From HO2-45-11b sp964450915 (GTDB lineage: Bacteria > Patescibacteriota > Andersenbacteria > UBA10190), in the NCBI GenBank assembly GCA_964450915.1, contig CAYVFG010000010.1, forward strand, positions 1 to 31,329: a DNA stretch of 31,329 nucleotides. The letters are read 5' to 3'. Under the pieces are notes generated by a model, which did not search any database, had not been told where the DNA came from, and worked only from the letters and a program-made list of their open reading frames with translations. How positions within the stretch are numbered: position 1 is the first letter of the stretch; the number at the start of each line of letters is the position of its first letter. The position numbers and the translations under genes are program-made. Below, piece by piece: positions 22,050-29,957 of the stretch.

Positions 22050-23525
22050 TTATGAAGATATCGCCTTTTTCAGCAGACCAATCACCACGCCAGGGTTGGC
22101 AGAACCTTTTGTTTTTGCCATTACTTGCCCCATCAGGTATTGCAGCCCTGCTTCTTTCCCCGATTTAATTTTCTCAACCACATCCGGATTTTCTGCAAGT
22201 ACATGAGCAATCACTTCGTCTAATTGATTCGTATCGCTCATTTGGGCCACGCCCAGCTTTTCAATAATCGGGTCAGGATCGCCTCCTGTTTTTTGCATCT
22301 CAACGAGCACCGGCCGAACGGCATTGCTCCCTATTTTCCCCTGATGCACAAGCACCACTAATTCCGAAAGATTTTCCGCAGTAATTCGCAACGGCTCGCT
22401 TTTCGCCTCCATGCGTACTGCGCGCACGTCGTTTAAAATAATATTCGCAGCAAGCTTCATTAAATCGTCTTGTTCTTCGGCAATAATATCCGTTCTATCT
22501 AAATCTGCCTGAGCTACTTCCGAAGCAGTATCTTCATATAAATGAGCTAATTCTTCATCAGCTAAAAGCAAATTCGCATTCGCCTCACTGGTTCCATATT
22601 CGCGCATAAAGCGAGATCGCCCTTGCCACGGCATCTCCGGGATACTTGCCTTAATTTCTCCTAATTGCTCAATCGTAAAATGAAACGGTGGAATATCCGG
22701 CTCAGGAAAATACCGGTAATCCGCGGCATCTTCTTTCGTCCGCTGCGCTTCCGTCTTTCCTGTATCAGAATTCCATCCACGCGTTGCATGGCCGGGCACG
22801 TCGCCTGCTTCCCATACTTTCGTTTGCCGATCGATCTCATACAGCAATGCCTTTTCAACAAACTTGAATGAATTCACGTTTTTGATTTCTGTCTTCGGAG
22901 AAAGTTTAGTTTCACCAGCAGGCCTCAGCGAAATATTTGCATCGCACCGCATCTGCCCCTTTTCCATGTCCGCATCAGATATACCAAGCGCTCGCATTGC
23001 GCGCTGCAATTCTTGCAAGAAAATCTTCGCCTCTTCCGGAGATTGAAAATCCGGCTCCGTCACAATCTCCATCAATGGGGTGCCTCCTCGATTATAATCC
23101 ACCAGCGTACTCTTCCCGTCTTTTGAATGAGTATTCTTCGCAGCATCTTCTTCCAAGTGAATTCTCGTAATGCCGATTACTCTCTCTTTTCCATTTACCA
23201 TAAGAGGAAAAGAACCTTTACCGCAAAACGGCTTATCGAACTGACTGATCTGGTATCCTTTTGGCAAATCCGGGTAAAAGTAGCTTTTTCTATCAAATTT
23301 GCTGTCTTGCGCTAATTCGCATCCAAGAGCGACGCCGGCTTTCTGAATCCACTGTATTGCCTGAGCATTTGGCACGGGCAATGTGCCCGGATACCCCATG
23401 CAAATGGGGCAAATAGACGTATTCGGCTCTGCGTCCCCCAATACGTTTGCACACGAGCAAAACATCTTGCTTTTCGTTTTGAGCTGGACATGAATTTCAA
23501 GGCCGATAACTGCTTCTAGGTTCAT
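22050..23525 (-). CDS. gatB: Asp/Glu-tRNA amidotransferase subunit B
   Basis: 491 residues from the ATG at 23525. GatB phosphorylates and amidates Glu-tRNA-Gln and Asp-tRNA-Asn using ammonia from GatA. Landmarks: EAVIGLEIHVQL near the start, zinc-type cysteines CSCAN and CPICMGYPGTLP, and VDYNRGGTPLMEIV. The Yqey-like C-terminal tail domain is present (QVMAKTKGSANPG). An in-frame ATG two codons further up (23531) lies at the CATAAT box; the chosen start is 7 nt after that box. gatA and gatC are not in the window. Confidence 0.96.
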   Translation of the reverse strand: MNLEAVIGLEIHVQLKTKSKMFCSCANVLGDAEPNTSICPICMGYPGTLPVPNAQAIQWIQKAGVALGCELAQDSKFDRKSYFYPDLPKGYQISQFDKPFCGKGSFPLMVNGKERVIGITRIHLEEDAAKNTHSKDGKSTLVDYNRGGTPLMEIVTEPDFQSPEEAKIFLQELQRAMRALGISDADMEKGQMRCDANISLRPAGETKLSPKTEIKNVNSFKFVEKALLYEIDRQTKVWEAGDVPGHATRGWNSDTGKTEAQRTKEDAADYRYFPEPDIPPFHFTIEQLGEIKASIPEMPWQGRSRFMREYGTSEANANLLLADEELAHLYEDTASEVAQADLDRTDIIAEEQDDLMKLAANIILNDVRAVRMEAKSEPLRITAENLSELVVLVHQGKIGSNAVRPVLVEMQKTGGDPDPIIEKLGVAQMSDTNQLDEVIAHVLAENPDVVEKIKSGKEAGLQYLMGQVMAKTKGSANPGVVIGLLKKAISS

Positions 23526-23532
23526 ACGCATT

Positions 23533-23538
23533 ATTATG
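23533..23538 (-). promoter_or_regulatory. gatB -10 element
   Basis: CATAAT on the minus strand, 7 bases before the ATG at 23525. The -35 region is not convincing. Confidence 0.4.
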
Positions 23539-23577
23539 GCGTAAAATAGCGTATGATGCTAGCATAGCCTGTTACCT

Positions 23578-24849
23578 ATGCATTGGGACGTTATCGTTAT
23601 AGGAGGAGGGCCTGCGGGCATGATGGCTGCAGGAAAAGCTGCTTCAAAAGGAGCGCGCGTATTGCTGTTGGAAAAAAACGAGAGCTTGGGTAAAAAGCTG
23701 CTTATCACAGGGGGTGGCAGGTGCAATGTGACCAATAATCAGCCAGACAATAAACTGTTCCTCAAAAAACTCCCGGAAAGTATGAAATACTTATTTACCT
23801 CATTCGCACAATGGAACGTTACGCATACACTGACCTTTTTTCACGAAAGGGGCATGGAGACTAAAACAGAGAACGAACGGCGCGAATTCCCCGTCAGCGA
23901 TAGCGCGCAGTCCGTATGGGACGTACTGGTTGAGGAATTAAAAACAACCAATGTAACAATTCAAGCAAACTCCCCTGTTACGGGATTTGTTCTAGACGAT
24001 GAAAAAAATATTGCTGGCGTGAAGCTGCAAAACGGCAAGGTACTGTCTGCGACTTCATATATTTTAGCTACCGGCGGAAAATCTCATCCGGAAACGGGCT
24101 CCACGGGCGATGGCTTTGCATGGCTTTCTGAAATTGGGCACAAGGTAATCAATACTGCACCGTCACTCGTACCAATAGCCCTCGCCGATAATTGGGCGAA
24201 AAAATTGCAAGGAGTAAGCCTGCAGAATGTAAAGGTATCGGTCTTGCAAAATGATACGAAGAGAGAAACAAGAACGGGCAATATGTTATTCACCCACTTC
24301 GGCGTCACAGGACCGCTGATATTAAACTTGAGCAATTCCGTGCGAGAATTGCTCCAATACGGAGAAGTAATGCTGCTGCTCGATCTTCTTCCCGCAATGA
24401 ATCACAAAGAAATCGATGAGGCGCTGCAAGATGTCTATTTAGAACAAGCAAAAAAACGAGTAAAAAATATCGCGACCACTCTGCTCCCCGCTTCCGTACT
24501 GCGTGCCGCACACAAGCTTGCAGGAATTGATCTGGAAACAAACTGCACTAACGTATCAAAAGAAGAACGCAAAAAACTTGTACAGCTTCTAAAAGCGTTA
24601 CCCATGCACGCATCTCATTTGCTCGGCCTCAATAAAGCAGTAATCACGAGCGGCGGAGTCACATTAGATGAAGTGAATTTTAAAACGATGCAATCAAAGT
24701 TATTTCCGAACCTCTACATTGTCGGTGATGTCTTGAATATCAACCGCCCGTCGGGAGGATATAGCCTGCAGCTATGTTGGACAACAGGCTTTATTGCCGG
24801 GAATTCCGTTCCGGTATCAGAGTTGGTCGAGGAGTCGGATCGACTATAA
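23578..24849 (+). CDS. HI0933/YhiN-family FAD-dependent oxidoreductase
   Basis: 423 residues. The N-terminal dinucleotide-binding fold VIGGGPAGMMAAGKA (6-20) is followed by LLITGGGRCNVTN (43-55), a family signature, and the second FAD motif near the C-terminus is IVGDVLNINRPSGGYSLQLC. The family (BaiN/YhiN-like flavoproteins) has no settled physiological reaction; members have been linked to flavin-dependent reduction. The last 59 bases overlap the end of the minus-strand glycoside hydrolase gene. Its upstream gap is shared with gatB; a weak TAGCCT box lies 7 bases before the ATG. Confidence 0.92.
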   Translation: MHWDVIVIGGGPAGMMAAGKAASKGARVLLLEKNESLGKKLLITGGGRCNVTNNQPDNKLFLKKLPESMKYLFTSFAQWNVTHTLTFFHERGMETKTENERREFPVSDSAQSVWDVLVEELKTTNVTIQANSPVTGFVLDDEKNIAGVKLQNGKVLSATSYILATGGKSHPETGSTGDGFAWLSEIGHKVINTAPSLVPIALADNWAKKLQGVSLQNVKVSVLQNDTKRETRTGNMLFTHFGVTGPLILNLSNSVRELLQYGEVMLLLDLLPAMNHKEIDEALQDVYLEQAKKRVKNIATTLLPASVLRAAHKLAGIDLETNCTNVSKEERKKLVQLLKALPMHASHLLGLNKAVITSGGVTLDEVNFKTMQSKLFPNLYIVGDVLNINRPSGGYSLQLCWTTGFIAGNSVPVSELVEESDRL

Positions 24850-26284
24850 AGGTAGGAGAAGGAGTTGCTGACGGCGTAGGGGTACCAAAGCACGGCGTAT
24901 TGGCAAGATATTGAATACCATCCGCAGCAACAAGGGTAAGGTTACCCTGCCCATCCGTCTGAAGTTGTTGTCGTGCAGGAGGGCGCACTCCAAGGTAATT
25001 TACTGTTTGATAACATCCGGCTTGTGGTGCAAACGTAATAATATGAGGCGTGCCAGACGTCCACACTGCATATCGAGTTTCGCTCCCCTTGGTAAACGAT
25101 AGAACATAATCAGGAGAACTTGCGCTCAAGGATTCCGGAAGAAGCGGCTGCTCTTGTGCGGGCAGGCGCTTTGAAAACGTAAACCCATCAAGCTGTTCGG
25201 TGAGTGTCTTTAATGCAGTATATGCAGGCTTTGGACTTAAATCCTCTTTCATAATCCCATGGTACAACTTCCATTCTTGTCCTGCGTGAGTACTTGCCTG
25301 ATCATTATCCTTCCAATTAAACCAATTCATAACAGATACTCCCGCCATTAGGTTCGTGAGATATTCTCGTCCAACAAATTTTGCTTCATCATCAAAGCTC
25401 GTGTAGCGGTTCACCGGGGTGCGGGGTGCCGATTTATTCGTACTCCACCCTACTTCACCCGCCATAACTGGCACGTTCGGCGCATATTTTTTCACAACAG
25501 CTCGGTATACATCATATGTATTTGCTGAACGACTGTTATTTCCAGGAAGTCCCGTCACAATCTCTTCCGGCGTATTGCGGTACGGGTGAACCGAAATTGC
25601 GTTCCAGTATTGCGCAGGGCCCTGCTGAAGCACTTTATCAAGATAGTCGGCACCCGGCTCGCTCCCATTCACTGCCGGACCTACGATAATACTGTTTGCA
25701 TCAGCTTGCTTCATGGCTTTACTTGCGGCTGCAGCGAGCTTTCCATACGCCACAGGATCAAGCGGGTCATCATCACTCCAAAAATTGCCCGTATTAGGCT
25801 CATTCATTATTTCCCATACGATATGCTGCCCTTTGTAATGCTTCGCAATTGCCGCAGCAAATGCAGCATACCCCTGCTGTCCCTTATCGCTTAATGGGGA
25901 CCCTTTATACAAATCATTTTTTGCAGAAATAATAATGTACGGCTGAATGCCATTATTAGCCATTCGATTAAATAGTTTGTCGTAATACGAAAAATCATAC
26001 ACACCCTTCGTGGATTCCACGTCTTTCCATTTCATAAACGTACGAATCCAGCGAAACCCTGCATCATGCATCATCGACAGTTCTTTGGGAGCAGGAAGCT
26101 CTGGATAGTATGCATCCACCCCTAATCCTAACGGGACGGTAAGCGATGGAGGGTAGCTGCCCTGCCCCCCAGTGAACACCGTAGATTTAATACGATCCTG
26201 AAACAGTCCAACAAGAGCCAGAACGATAATAATACCTACTACTACGCCTCCCCACTGCAATACCTCGATAGACTTTTTGTTCAT
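24791..26284 (-). CDS. Membrane-anchored glycoside hydrolase, clan-A-like (GH5/GH39-type)
   Basis: 497 residues from the ATG at 26284. A hydrophobic segment (about 9-28) anchors the protein, so the catalytic domain should be outside the cell. It is a (beta/alpha)8-type hydrolase: the acid/base Glu162 lies in WEIMNEPNTG and the likely nucleophile Glu277 in VMAGEVGWS. Aromatic and Asp-rich blocks such as RWIRTFMKWKDVE and NWFNWKDND are in place. A separate beta domain follows (about 395-465), and the tail is Pro/Thr-rich (TPTPSATPSPTF). The substrate, perhaps a surface or host polysaccharide, is not determined. An earlier in-frame ATG (26305) adds seven residues. Confidence 0.87.
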   Translation of the reverse strand: MNKKSIEVLQWGGVVVGIIIVLALVGLFQDRIKSTVFTGGQGSYPPSLTVPLGLGVDAYYPELPAPKELSMMHDAGFRWIRTFMKWKDVESTKGVYDFSYYDKLFNRMANNGIQPYIIISAKNDLYKGSPLSDKGQQGYAAFAAAIAKHYKGQHIVWEIMNEPNTGNFWSDDDPLDPVAYGKLAAAASKAMKQADANSIIVGPAVNGSEPGADYLDKVLQQGPAQYWNAISVHPYRNTPEEIVTGLPGNNSRSANTYDVYRAVVKKYAPNVPVMAGEVGWSTNKSAPRTPVNRYTSFDDEAKFVGREYLTNLMAGVSVMNWFNWKDNDQASTHAGQEWKLYHGIMKEDLSPKPAYTALKTLTEQLDGFTFSKRLPAQEQPLLPESLSASSPDYVLSFTKGSETRYAVWTSGTPHIITFAPQAGCYQTVNYLGVRPPARQQLQTDGQGNLTLVAADGIQYLANTPCFGTPTPSATPSPTFIVDPTPRPTLIPERNSRQ

Positions 26285-26355
26285 ATTTAAAATAAATAAT
26301 ATCATATTTTCATACCTTTACACGACCCACCCTATCGGATACCGTTTTAAGTACT

Positions 26356-26928
26356 ATGATTTTATCAGACCGAGACATAAAACAAGCATTGAAGAAAAAA
26401 GAAATAATCGTCAATCCGAAACCGAATTTAAAGGAGCAGTTAGGATCATCCAGTCTTGATTTGCGATTAGGCTACACATTCCGATTTTTTAAACATCGAA
26501 AACAAGCATTTGTCGACCCGTTTGATAGCAAGACCACGGAAGGCATGACGGAAGAAATTACGATCAGCAAGAAAGAGCCGTACGTTATTCACCCGAACGA
26601 ATTCGTATTAGCATCTACCCTAGAATGGGTTGAGTGGGGCGACGCTTTGGCAGCTCGTGTTGAAGGAAGAAGCAGTTTGGGACGCCTTGGGCTGGTTATC
26701 CACTCTACTGCAGGCCATATCGACGCAGGATGGCGCGGAACGATCACGTTAGAGCTTCGCAATATTGGAATGGCGCCAATTCTTCTTTACCCAAAGATGC
26801 GTATTTGCCAGCTTATTTTCGAACCGCTTTCCTCCCCGGCAGAGCAGCCGTACACGTCAAAACCTACGGCGAAATACCATAGCAAGACAGGCACGACAGA
26901 TTCTGCAATTTCTAAAGAATCCCTATGA
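26356..26928 (+). CDS. dcd: dCTP deaminase (possibly also dUTP-hydrolysing)
   Basis: 190 residues of the Dcd/Dut trimeric fold. The signature block RSSLGRLGLVIHSTAGHIDAGW (105-126) and the Glu133 in GTITLELRN, matching the catalytic Glu of E. coli Dcd, are present; SSLDLRLG lies at 32-39. Dcd makes dUTP from dCTP; some members hydrolyse it as well to dUMP. Its TGA stop overlaps the next start (ATGA at 26925), so it is coupled to a dUTPase, giving dCTP to dUMP in two steps. The second family subtype cannot be told from sequence here. Confidence 0.93.
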   Translation: MILSDRDIKQALKKKEIIVNPKPNLKEQLGSSSLDLRLGYTFRFFKHRKQAFVDPFDSKTTEGMTEEITISKKEPYVIHPNEFVLASTLEWVEWGDALAARVEGRSSLGRLGLVIHSTAGHIDAGWRGTITLELRNIGMAPILLYPKMRICQLIFEPLSSPAEQPYTSKPTAKYHSKTGTTDSAISKESL

Positions 26929-27347
26929 TTCCATTCCACGTACAAAAACTATCCCCCGATGCAACGCTGCCTGCCAAAGGTAATGCGGAAGATGCCGGAA
27001 TAGATATTTTTACGAACGAAACATACACGCTTGCCCCCGGAGAACGCCACATGTTCACCACCGGCATCGCATGCGCAATTCCACAAGGATATGTGGCATT
27101 ACTGTGGGATCGATCAGGGCTAGGCTCAAAAGGCATTCATCGTTTTGCAGGAGTAATAGATGCAGGATACCGCGGAGAATGGAAAGTGATTTTATGGAAT
27201 TCCACCAATGAGCCGTTTGAAATAAAATCAGGAGATAAAATTATCCAAGCCGTTGTACAGAAATTCGAACCAACGGAAATTACTGAAGTTGAAAGCCTCG
27301 AAGATTCCGCACGCGGCGAAAAAGGATTCGGAAGCAGCGGGCGATAA
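26925..27347 (+). CDS. dut: dUTP diphosphatase
   Basis: 140 residues with all five dUTPase motifs in order: DAGIDIFT (1), DRSGLGSKGI (2), GVIDAGYRGEWKV (3), GDKIIQAVV (4) and RGEKGFGSSGR (5, at the C-terminus). It converts dUTP to dUMP and pyrophosphate, keeping uracil out of DNA and supplying dUMP for dTMP synthesis. It overlaps dcd by 4 nt. Together with the two thymidylate-kinase-like genes 600 nt away on the other strand it forms a pyrimidine-deoxynucleotide neighbourhood; no thymidylate synthase is present here. Confidence 0.96.
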   Translation: MIPFHVQKLSPDATLPAKGNAEDAGIDIFTNETYTLAPGERHMFTTGIACAIPQGYVALLWDRSGLGSKGIHRFAGVIDAGYRGEWKVILWNSTNEPFEIKSGDKIIQAVVQKFEPTEITEVESLEDSARGEKGFGSSGR

Positions 27348-27351
27348 ATAA

Positions 27352-27399
27352 ATAAAAAAGCTTGTAACCGGCAATCCATTTGGAACCGTTTACAAGCTT
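27352..27399 (-). terminator. Terminator of the three-ORF mini-operon
   Basis: On the minus strand AAGCTTGTAAACGG pairs with CCGGTTACAAGCTT (14 positions, one mismatch) around a 14-base loop, followed by TTTTTTATTTATTT. It begins 11 bases after the stop of the third small ORF. Confidence 0.88.
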
Positions 27400-27410
27400 G
27401 TTGCGTACAA

Positions 27411-27524
27411 TCACCCCTCCACAACATAGCGAAGACACATCGCCAACGCTAGAATTATCGATGGGACCCCGATCGCCAGCGAACTCAATTTGATCGTATT
27501 GCCCGCCTGACTATTCCAGAACAT
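27411..27524 (-). CDS. 37-residue hydrophobic small protein (third mini-operon ORF)
   Basis: ATG at 27524, TGA at 27413-27411. It begins MFWNSQAGNTIK, then a hydrophobic stretch (about 13-33, with SLAIGVPSIILALAMCL), ending in RYVVEG: one membrane helix. The start lies inside the end of the 68-residue ORF (14-nt overlap), which would allow coupled translation. Too short for a family call. The strong terminator right after its stop supports it. Confidence 0.45.
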   Translation of the reverse strand: MFWNSQAGNTIKLSSLAIGVPSIILALAMCLRYVVEG

Positions 27525-27717
27525 CTGCCCAGAATTCTTCATTCTGCAACATCTCCTCTCTGAGAGTTTGCTTTTCACATGAAGTCATAATCGCCACCCA
27601 AATAATAACAGCAAGTGTAATAACACCATTTATACCAATCCCCCACCTCTGAAGTGTTTCTGGCTTGATAGCGCCAAACAGCCAGCAGACAATACAATCA
27701 GACTCGTCCTTGAACAT
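27511..27717 (-). CDS. 68-residue single-helix membrane protein (second mini-operon ORF)
   Basis: From the ATG at 27717: a short N-terminal part with two Cys (DESDCIVCW), a hydrophobic helix around residues 27-45 (GIGINGVITLAVIIWVAIM), and an acidic end (LREEMLQNEEFWADVLE). It begins 5 bases after the stop of the first ORF, with AGGA 8 bases upstream. An in-frame GTG at 27801 would give a 96-residue form inside the first ORF and is less likely. No family recognised. Confidence 0.55.
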   Translation of the reverse strand: MFKDESDCIVCWLFGAIKPETLQRWGIGINGVITLAVIIWVAIMTSCEKQTLREEMLQNEEFWADVLE

Positions 27718-27722
27718 GCGTT

Positions 27723-27854
27723 CTAATCCTGTTGAGTTCGCAAAGGGTATCTTCGAGGAGGTACCGCGCAGTACCCTCGTCGACGAAAACGTTGATTGCA
27801 CATCTTCTTAAGCACTGCCCTTGAGATGCCTTTCCTGCGTTTACCCCACTTCAT
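27723..27854 (-). CDS. 43-residue very basic small protein (first mini-operon ORF)
   Basis: ATG at 27854, TAG at 27725-27723, with a strong ribosome site GGAGGG 6 bases upstream and a promoter candidate at 27901-27929. The peptide starts MKWGKRRKGISRAVLKKM and contains FRRRGYC and PPRRYPLR. About 15 of 43 residues are Lys or Arg and only the last is acidic. Two Cys (19, 29). It might bind RNA or DNA, or act as a cationic peptide; no family is recognised. Confidence 0.5.
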   Translation of the reverse strand: MKWGKRRKGISRAVLKKMCNQRFRRRGYCAVPPRRYPLRTQQD

Positions 27855-27900
27855 GTAACGCCCTCCAACGAGTATCCAAATTGTTAAAGGCCACGAGGTA

Positions 27901-27929
27901 GTTGTAGTCTTTTTGAGTTACTTAGTCAA
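27901..27929 (-). promoter_or_regulatory. Promoter candidate of the three-ORF mini-operon
   Basis: TTGACT (27929-27924), 17 bases, TACAAC (27906-27901) on the minus strand. The -35 lies in the last codons of the upstream kinase-like gene. It gives a leader of about 40 bases ending in a Shine-Dalgarno site. Confidence 0.45.
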
Positions 27930-28571
27930 TTTCTTGCGCACCCGTACCCAGATCTCTTCGTGCAACGCTTCGCGAGTTTTTTGTTCGCCGTCCACATCGA
28001 CGCTATCAAATACCAACCACTTCTGCTCTTTCGCAATCTTCAAATAGCTATTTCGAATTGCAGTAAGCTTTTCTTTTGTTTCAAAAAAGTCTTTCTTTTT
28101 CTTCGCTAATCTCTGCAACGAAACTTCAACCGGTGTATCTAAAAATAATACGATATCTGGCTTCGGCAATGCCGGAGTGTTTTTATAACACAGCCACGTA
28201 ATCCAGTTCAGCATTTCTTTGCGCGCATCGCCCGTAAGGCCGATTGTTTGATATGCCATAGTACTGGTCGCGTAGCGATCAGAAACCAAAATGGCTTTTT
28301 CTTTTTTACTAGAAATGACTTCTAAAAACTCTTCTTGTTTCGAGAAGAAGTCTTGAATGTAGAGCAATGCCTGCTCTCGTCGAGAAAACGGATATTTATT
28401 TTTAAATAACAAAAACTTATCGTAAATCATTCTGCCGGTTGCACGATCTTCTTGCGGGAAATGATACTGATGCGGAACATACCCCTCCTTTTTTAATCGA
28501 GCAGATAGCAAATCTGTCTGCGTCTGACTCCCTCCTGCGTCTAATGCTTCAAGGACAATAAATGGATTCAT
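27918..28571 (-). CDS. Thymidylate-kinase-like protein with altered P-loop
   Basis: 217 residues of the dTMP kinase fold. The P-loop position reads EALDAGGSQTQ (8-18) instead of the usual E-G-x-D-G-x-G-K-S/T-T-Q: the Walker A lysine is replaced by Ser15 and the next Ser/Thr by Gln16. Other family landmarks are present: SDRYATSTMAYQ (about 97-108) and FLDTPVEVSLQRL. It could be a non-catalytic partner, a kinase that binds the phosphates in another way, or have a different substrate. It overlaps the intact paralogue by 4 nt (ATGA), so the two may form a pair. Confidence 0.82.
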   Translation of the reverse strand: MNPFIVLEALDAGGSQTQTDLLSARLKKEGYVPHQYHFPQEDRATGRMIYDKFLLFKNKYPFSRREQALLYIQDFFSKQEEFLEVISSKKEKAILVSDRYATSTMAYQTIGLTGDARKEMLNWITWLCYKNTPALPKPDIVLFLDTPVEVSLQRLAKKKKDFFETKEKLTAIRNSYLKIAKEQKWLVFDSVDVDGEQKTREALHEEIWVRVRKKLTK

Positions 28572-29260
28572 GCAAAGAATTGTACGTGTTCGGGAAATGT
28601 TTGCGCAAGTCGAGTCCTCACCTCTCGAGCAATATCGTCAATACTTCTGAGCTTATCCCCCTCCATGCACACCACATGCATCATCGTCTCGGGATATTCT
28701 TTGCACATCTGCACATATTCTGCGTACAGCGCTTCCTGGACAGAAATATGATCCGTTACCTCATCTTCATCCGCTGCGCCCGCCTTTCTGCCTTCTAACA
28801 TCTCAATTGCCACCTTTGGTGGAATATCGAAAAAGAGCGACATGTGCTCTCTCGGCATACCATTCACATCGCATTCAAGCTCGCGCACTGCCTTATGAAT
28901 TGCAAGCCTGTCTTCGCCGACTGCATGAGCTTCTTCGACCATAAACGCGATACTGCTCGGCACGTAACGATCGTAAATAATAATGCCGTTTTGATCCAAG
29001 ATATCCTGCACCTCTTGCTTGTGTTCGGTTCTGTTCTGCGCAAAGTATCCCATCTTTTCTTGCCACGGCGTGTGCGCCCAATCGCCAAGCTTGCCCTGCA
29101 AGCGTAATTTTAATTCCTTTCCAGACGGCGTCGTATAATCCGGAGATTCAAACCGCTTCACCAGCGCTCCTCGGTGCTCCAAATGCGAAAAAAGCACACC
29201 CGCTTGGGTGGCTTTTCCCGATGAATCTAGGCCATCAAAACTGATCAAGATACCGGCCAT
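28568..29260 (-). CDS. tmk: Thymidylate kinase
   Basis: 230 residues. Tmk phosphorylates dTMP to dTDP. The Walker A motif is intact, FDGLDSSGKATQ (8-19), with YDRYVPSSIAF (about 97-107) as the substrate-binding DRY motif and FDIPPKVAIEML, and a lid-like stretch rich in Glu/Asp (GRKAGAADEDEV). The C-terminal part is longer than usual. It lies 16 nt after rplA on the same strand, so it is probably read with the secE-nusG-rplKA unit, and it is immediately followed by the P-loop-altered paralogue. Confidence 0.92.
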   Translation of the reverse strand: MAGILISFDGLDSSGKATQAGVLFSHLEHRGALVKRFESPDYTTPSGKELKLRLQGKLGDWAHTPWQEKMGYFAQNRTEHKQEVQDILDQNGIIIYDRYVPSSIAFMVEEAHAVGEDRLAIHKAVRELECDVNGMPREHMSLFFDIPPKVAIEMLEGRKAGAADEDEVTDHISVQEALYAEYVQMCKEYPETMMHVVCMEGDKLRSIDDIAREVRTRLAQTFPEHVQFFA

Positions 29261-29276
29261 GTTCCGTATATGTAGC

Positions 29277-29954
29277 TTAGAGAGATACTCGAACTGCTGG
29301 GCTCATGCTCGTCTTGAGCACAATCTTGCGAAAGAATTCTCCGCGCTGTGTTGCCGGACGCATCGCCTTTACAGCATCGACGAACGCAATAACGTTTGCT
29401 GTCGTCTTGTCCGCATCCCAGCTTGCCTTTCCGATTGCGCCATGCATATTGCCCTGCTGATCCATTTTGAATGCAACTTTTCCTGCTGCAAGCTCTGCTA
29501 CTGCAGTTGCAACATCAGGAGTCACTGTTCCAGTCTTTGGATTCGGCATAAGCCCTTTCGGACCAAGCACTCGCGCAACCTTTGCAAGCTTTACCATCAT
29601 GTCAGGAGTTGCGATTACAACGTCGATATCCGCAATACCGTTCTTTTCAATATTGGCGATAAGCTCTTCTCCTCCAACTACTGAAGCTCCTGCCTTTTTT
29701 GCATCTTCTTGCTTTTTCGCATCAGCAGATACAACCATCACTCGCTTCTGCTTTGGAGTTCCGCTTGGAAGAACTACGCTTCCTCGAACAGCCTGCTCCT
29801 GCTTGCTTGCATCAACTCCGAGCGCCATGTGGATCTCAATCGTTTCATCGAATGACTTCCTCGTGTGCTCTTTTAAGAACGCAACAGCAGAAGCAATATC
29901 AATTGCCGTTTCAGACGTTTTTTCCTTTACTGCTTTGTAAGCTTTGCTTCTCAT
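29277..29954 (-). CDS. rplA: 50S ribosomal protein L1
   Basis: 225 residues. L1 forms the mobile stalk at the E site and releases deacylated tRNA; it often represses its own operon. The core signature RVLGPKGLMPNPKTGTVT (about 128-145) and the end SPAVRVSL are typical. The gene begins 3 nt after rplK, the usual rplKA pair. L1 is missing from some CPR lineages, so its presence is a lineage marker. Confidence 0.97.
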   Translation of the reverse strand: MRSKAYKAVKEKTSETAIDIASAVAFLKEHTRKSFDETIEIHMALGVDASKQEQAVRGSVVLPSGTPKQKRVMVVSADAKKQEDAKKAGASVVGGEELIANIEKNGIADIDVVIATPDMMVKLAKVARVLGPKGLMPNPKTGTVTPDVATAVAELAAGKVAFKMDQQGNMHGAIGKASWDADKTTANVIAFVDAVKAMRPATQRGEFFRKIVLKTSMSPAVRVSL

Positions 29955-29957
29955 AGG

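Noticed and set aside
27137..27427. 96-codon minus-strand frame across dut
   Set aside because: It is mainly antisense to the conserved dUTPase motifs and crosses the terminator at 27358-27399.
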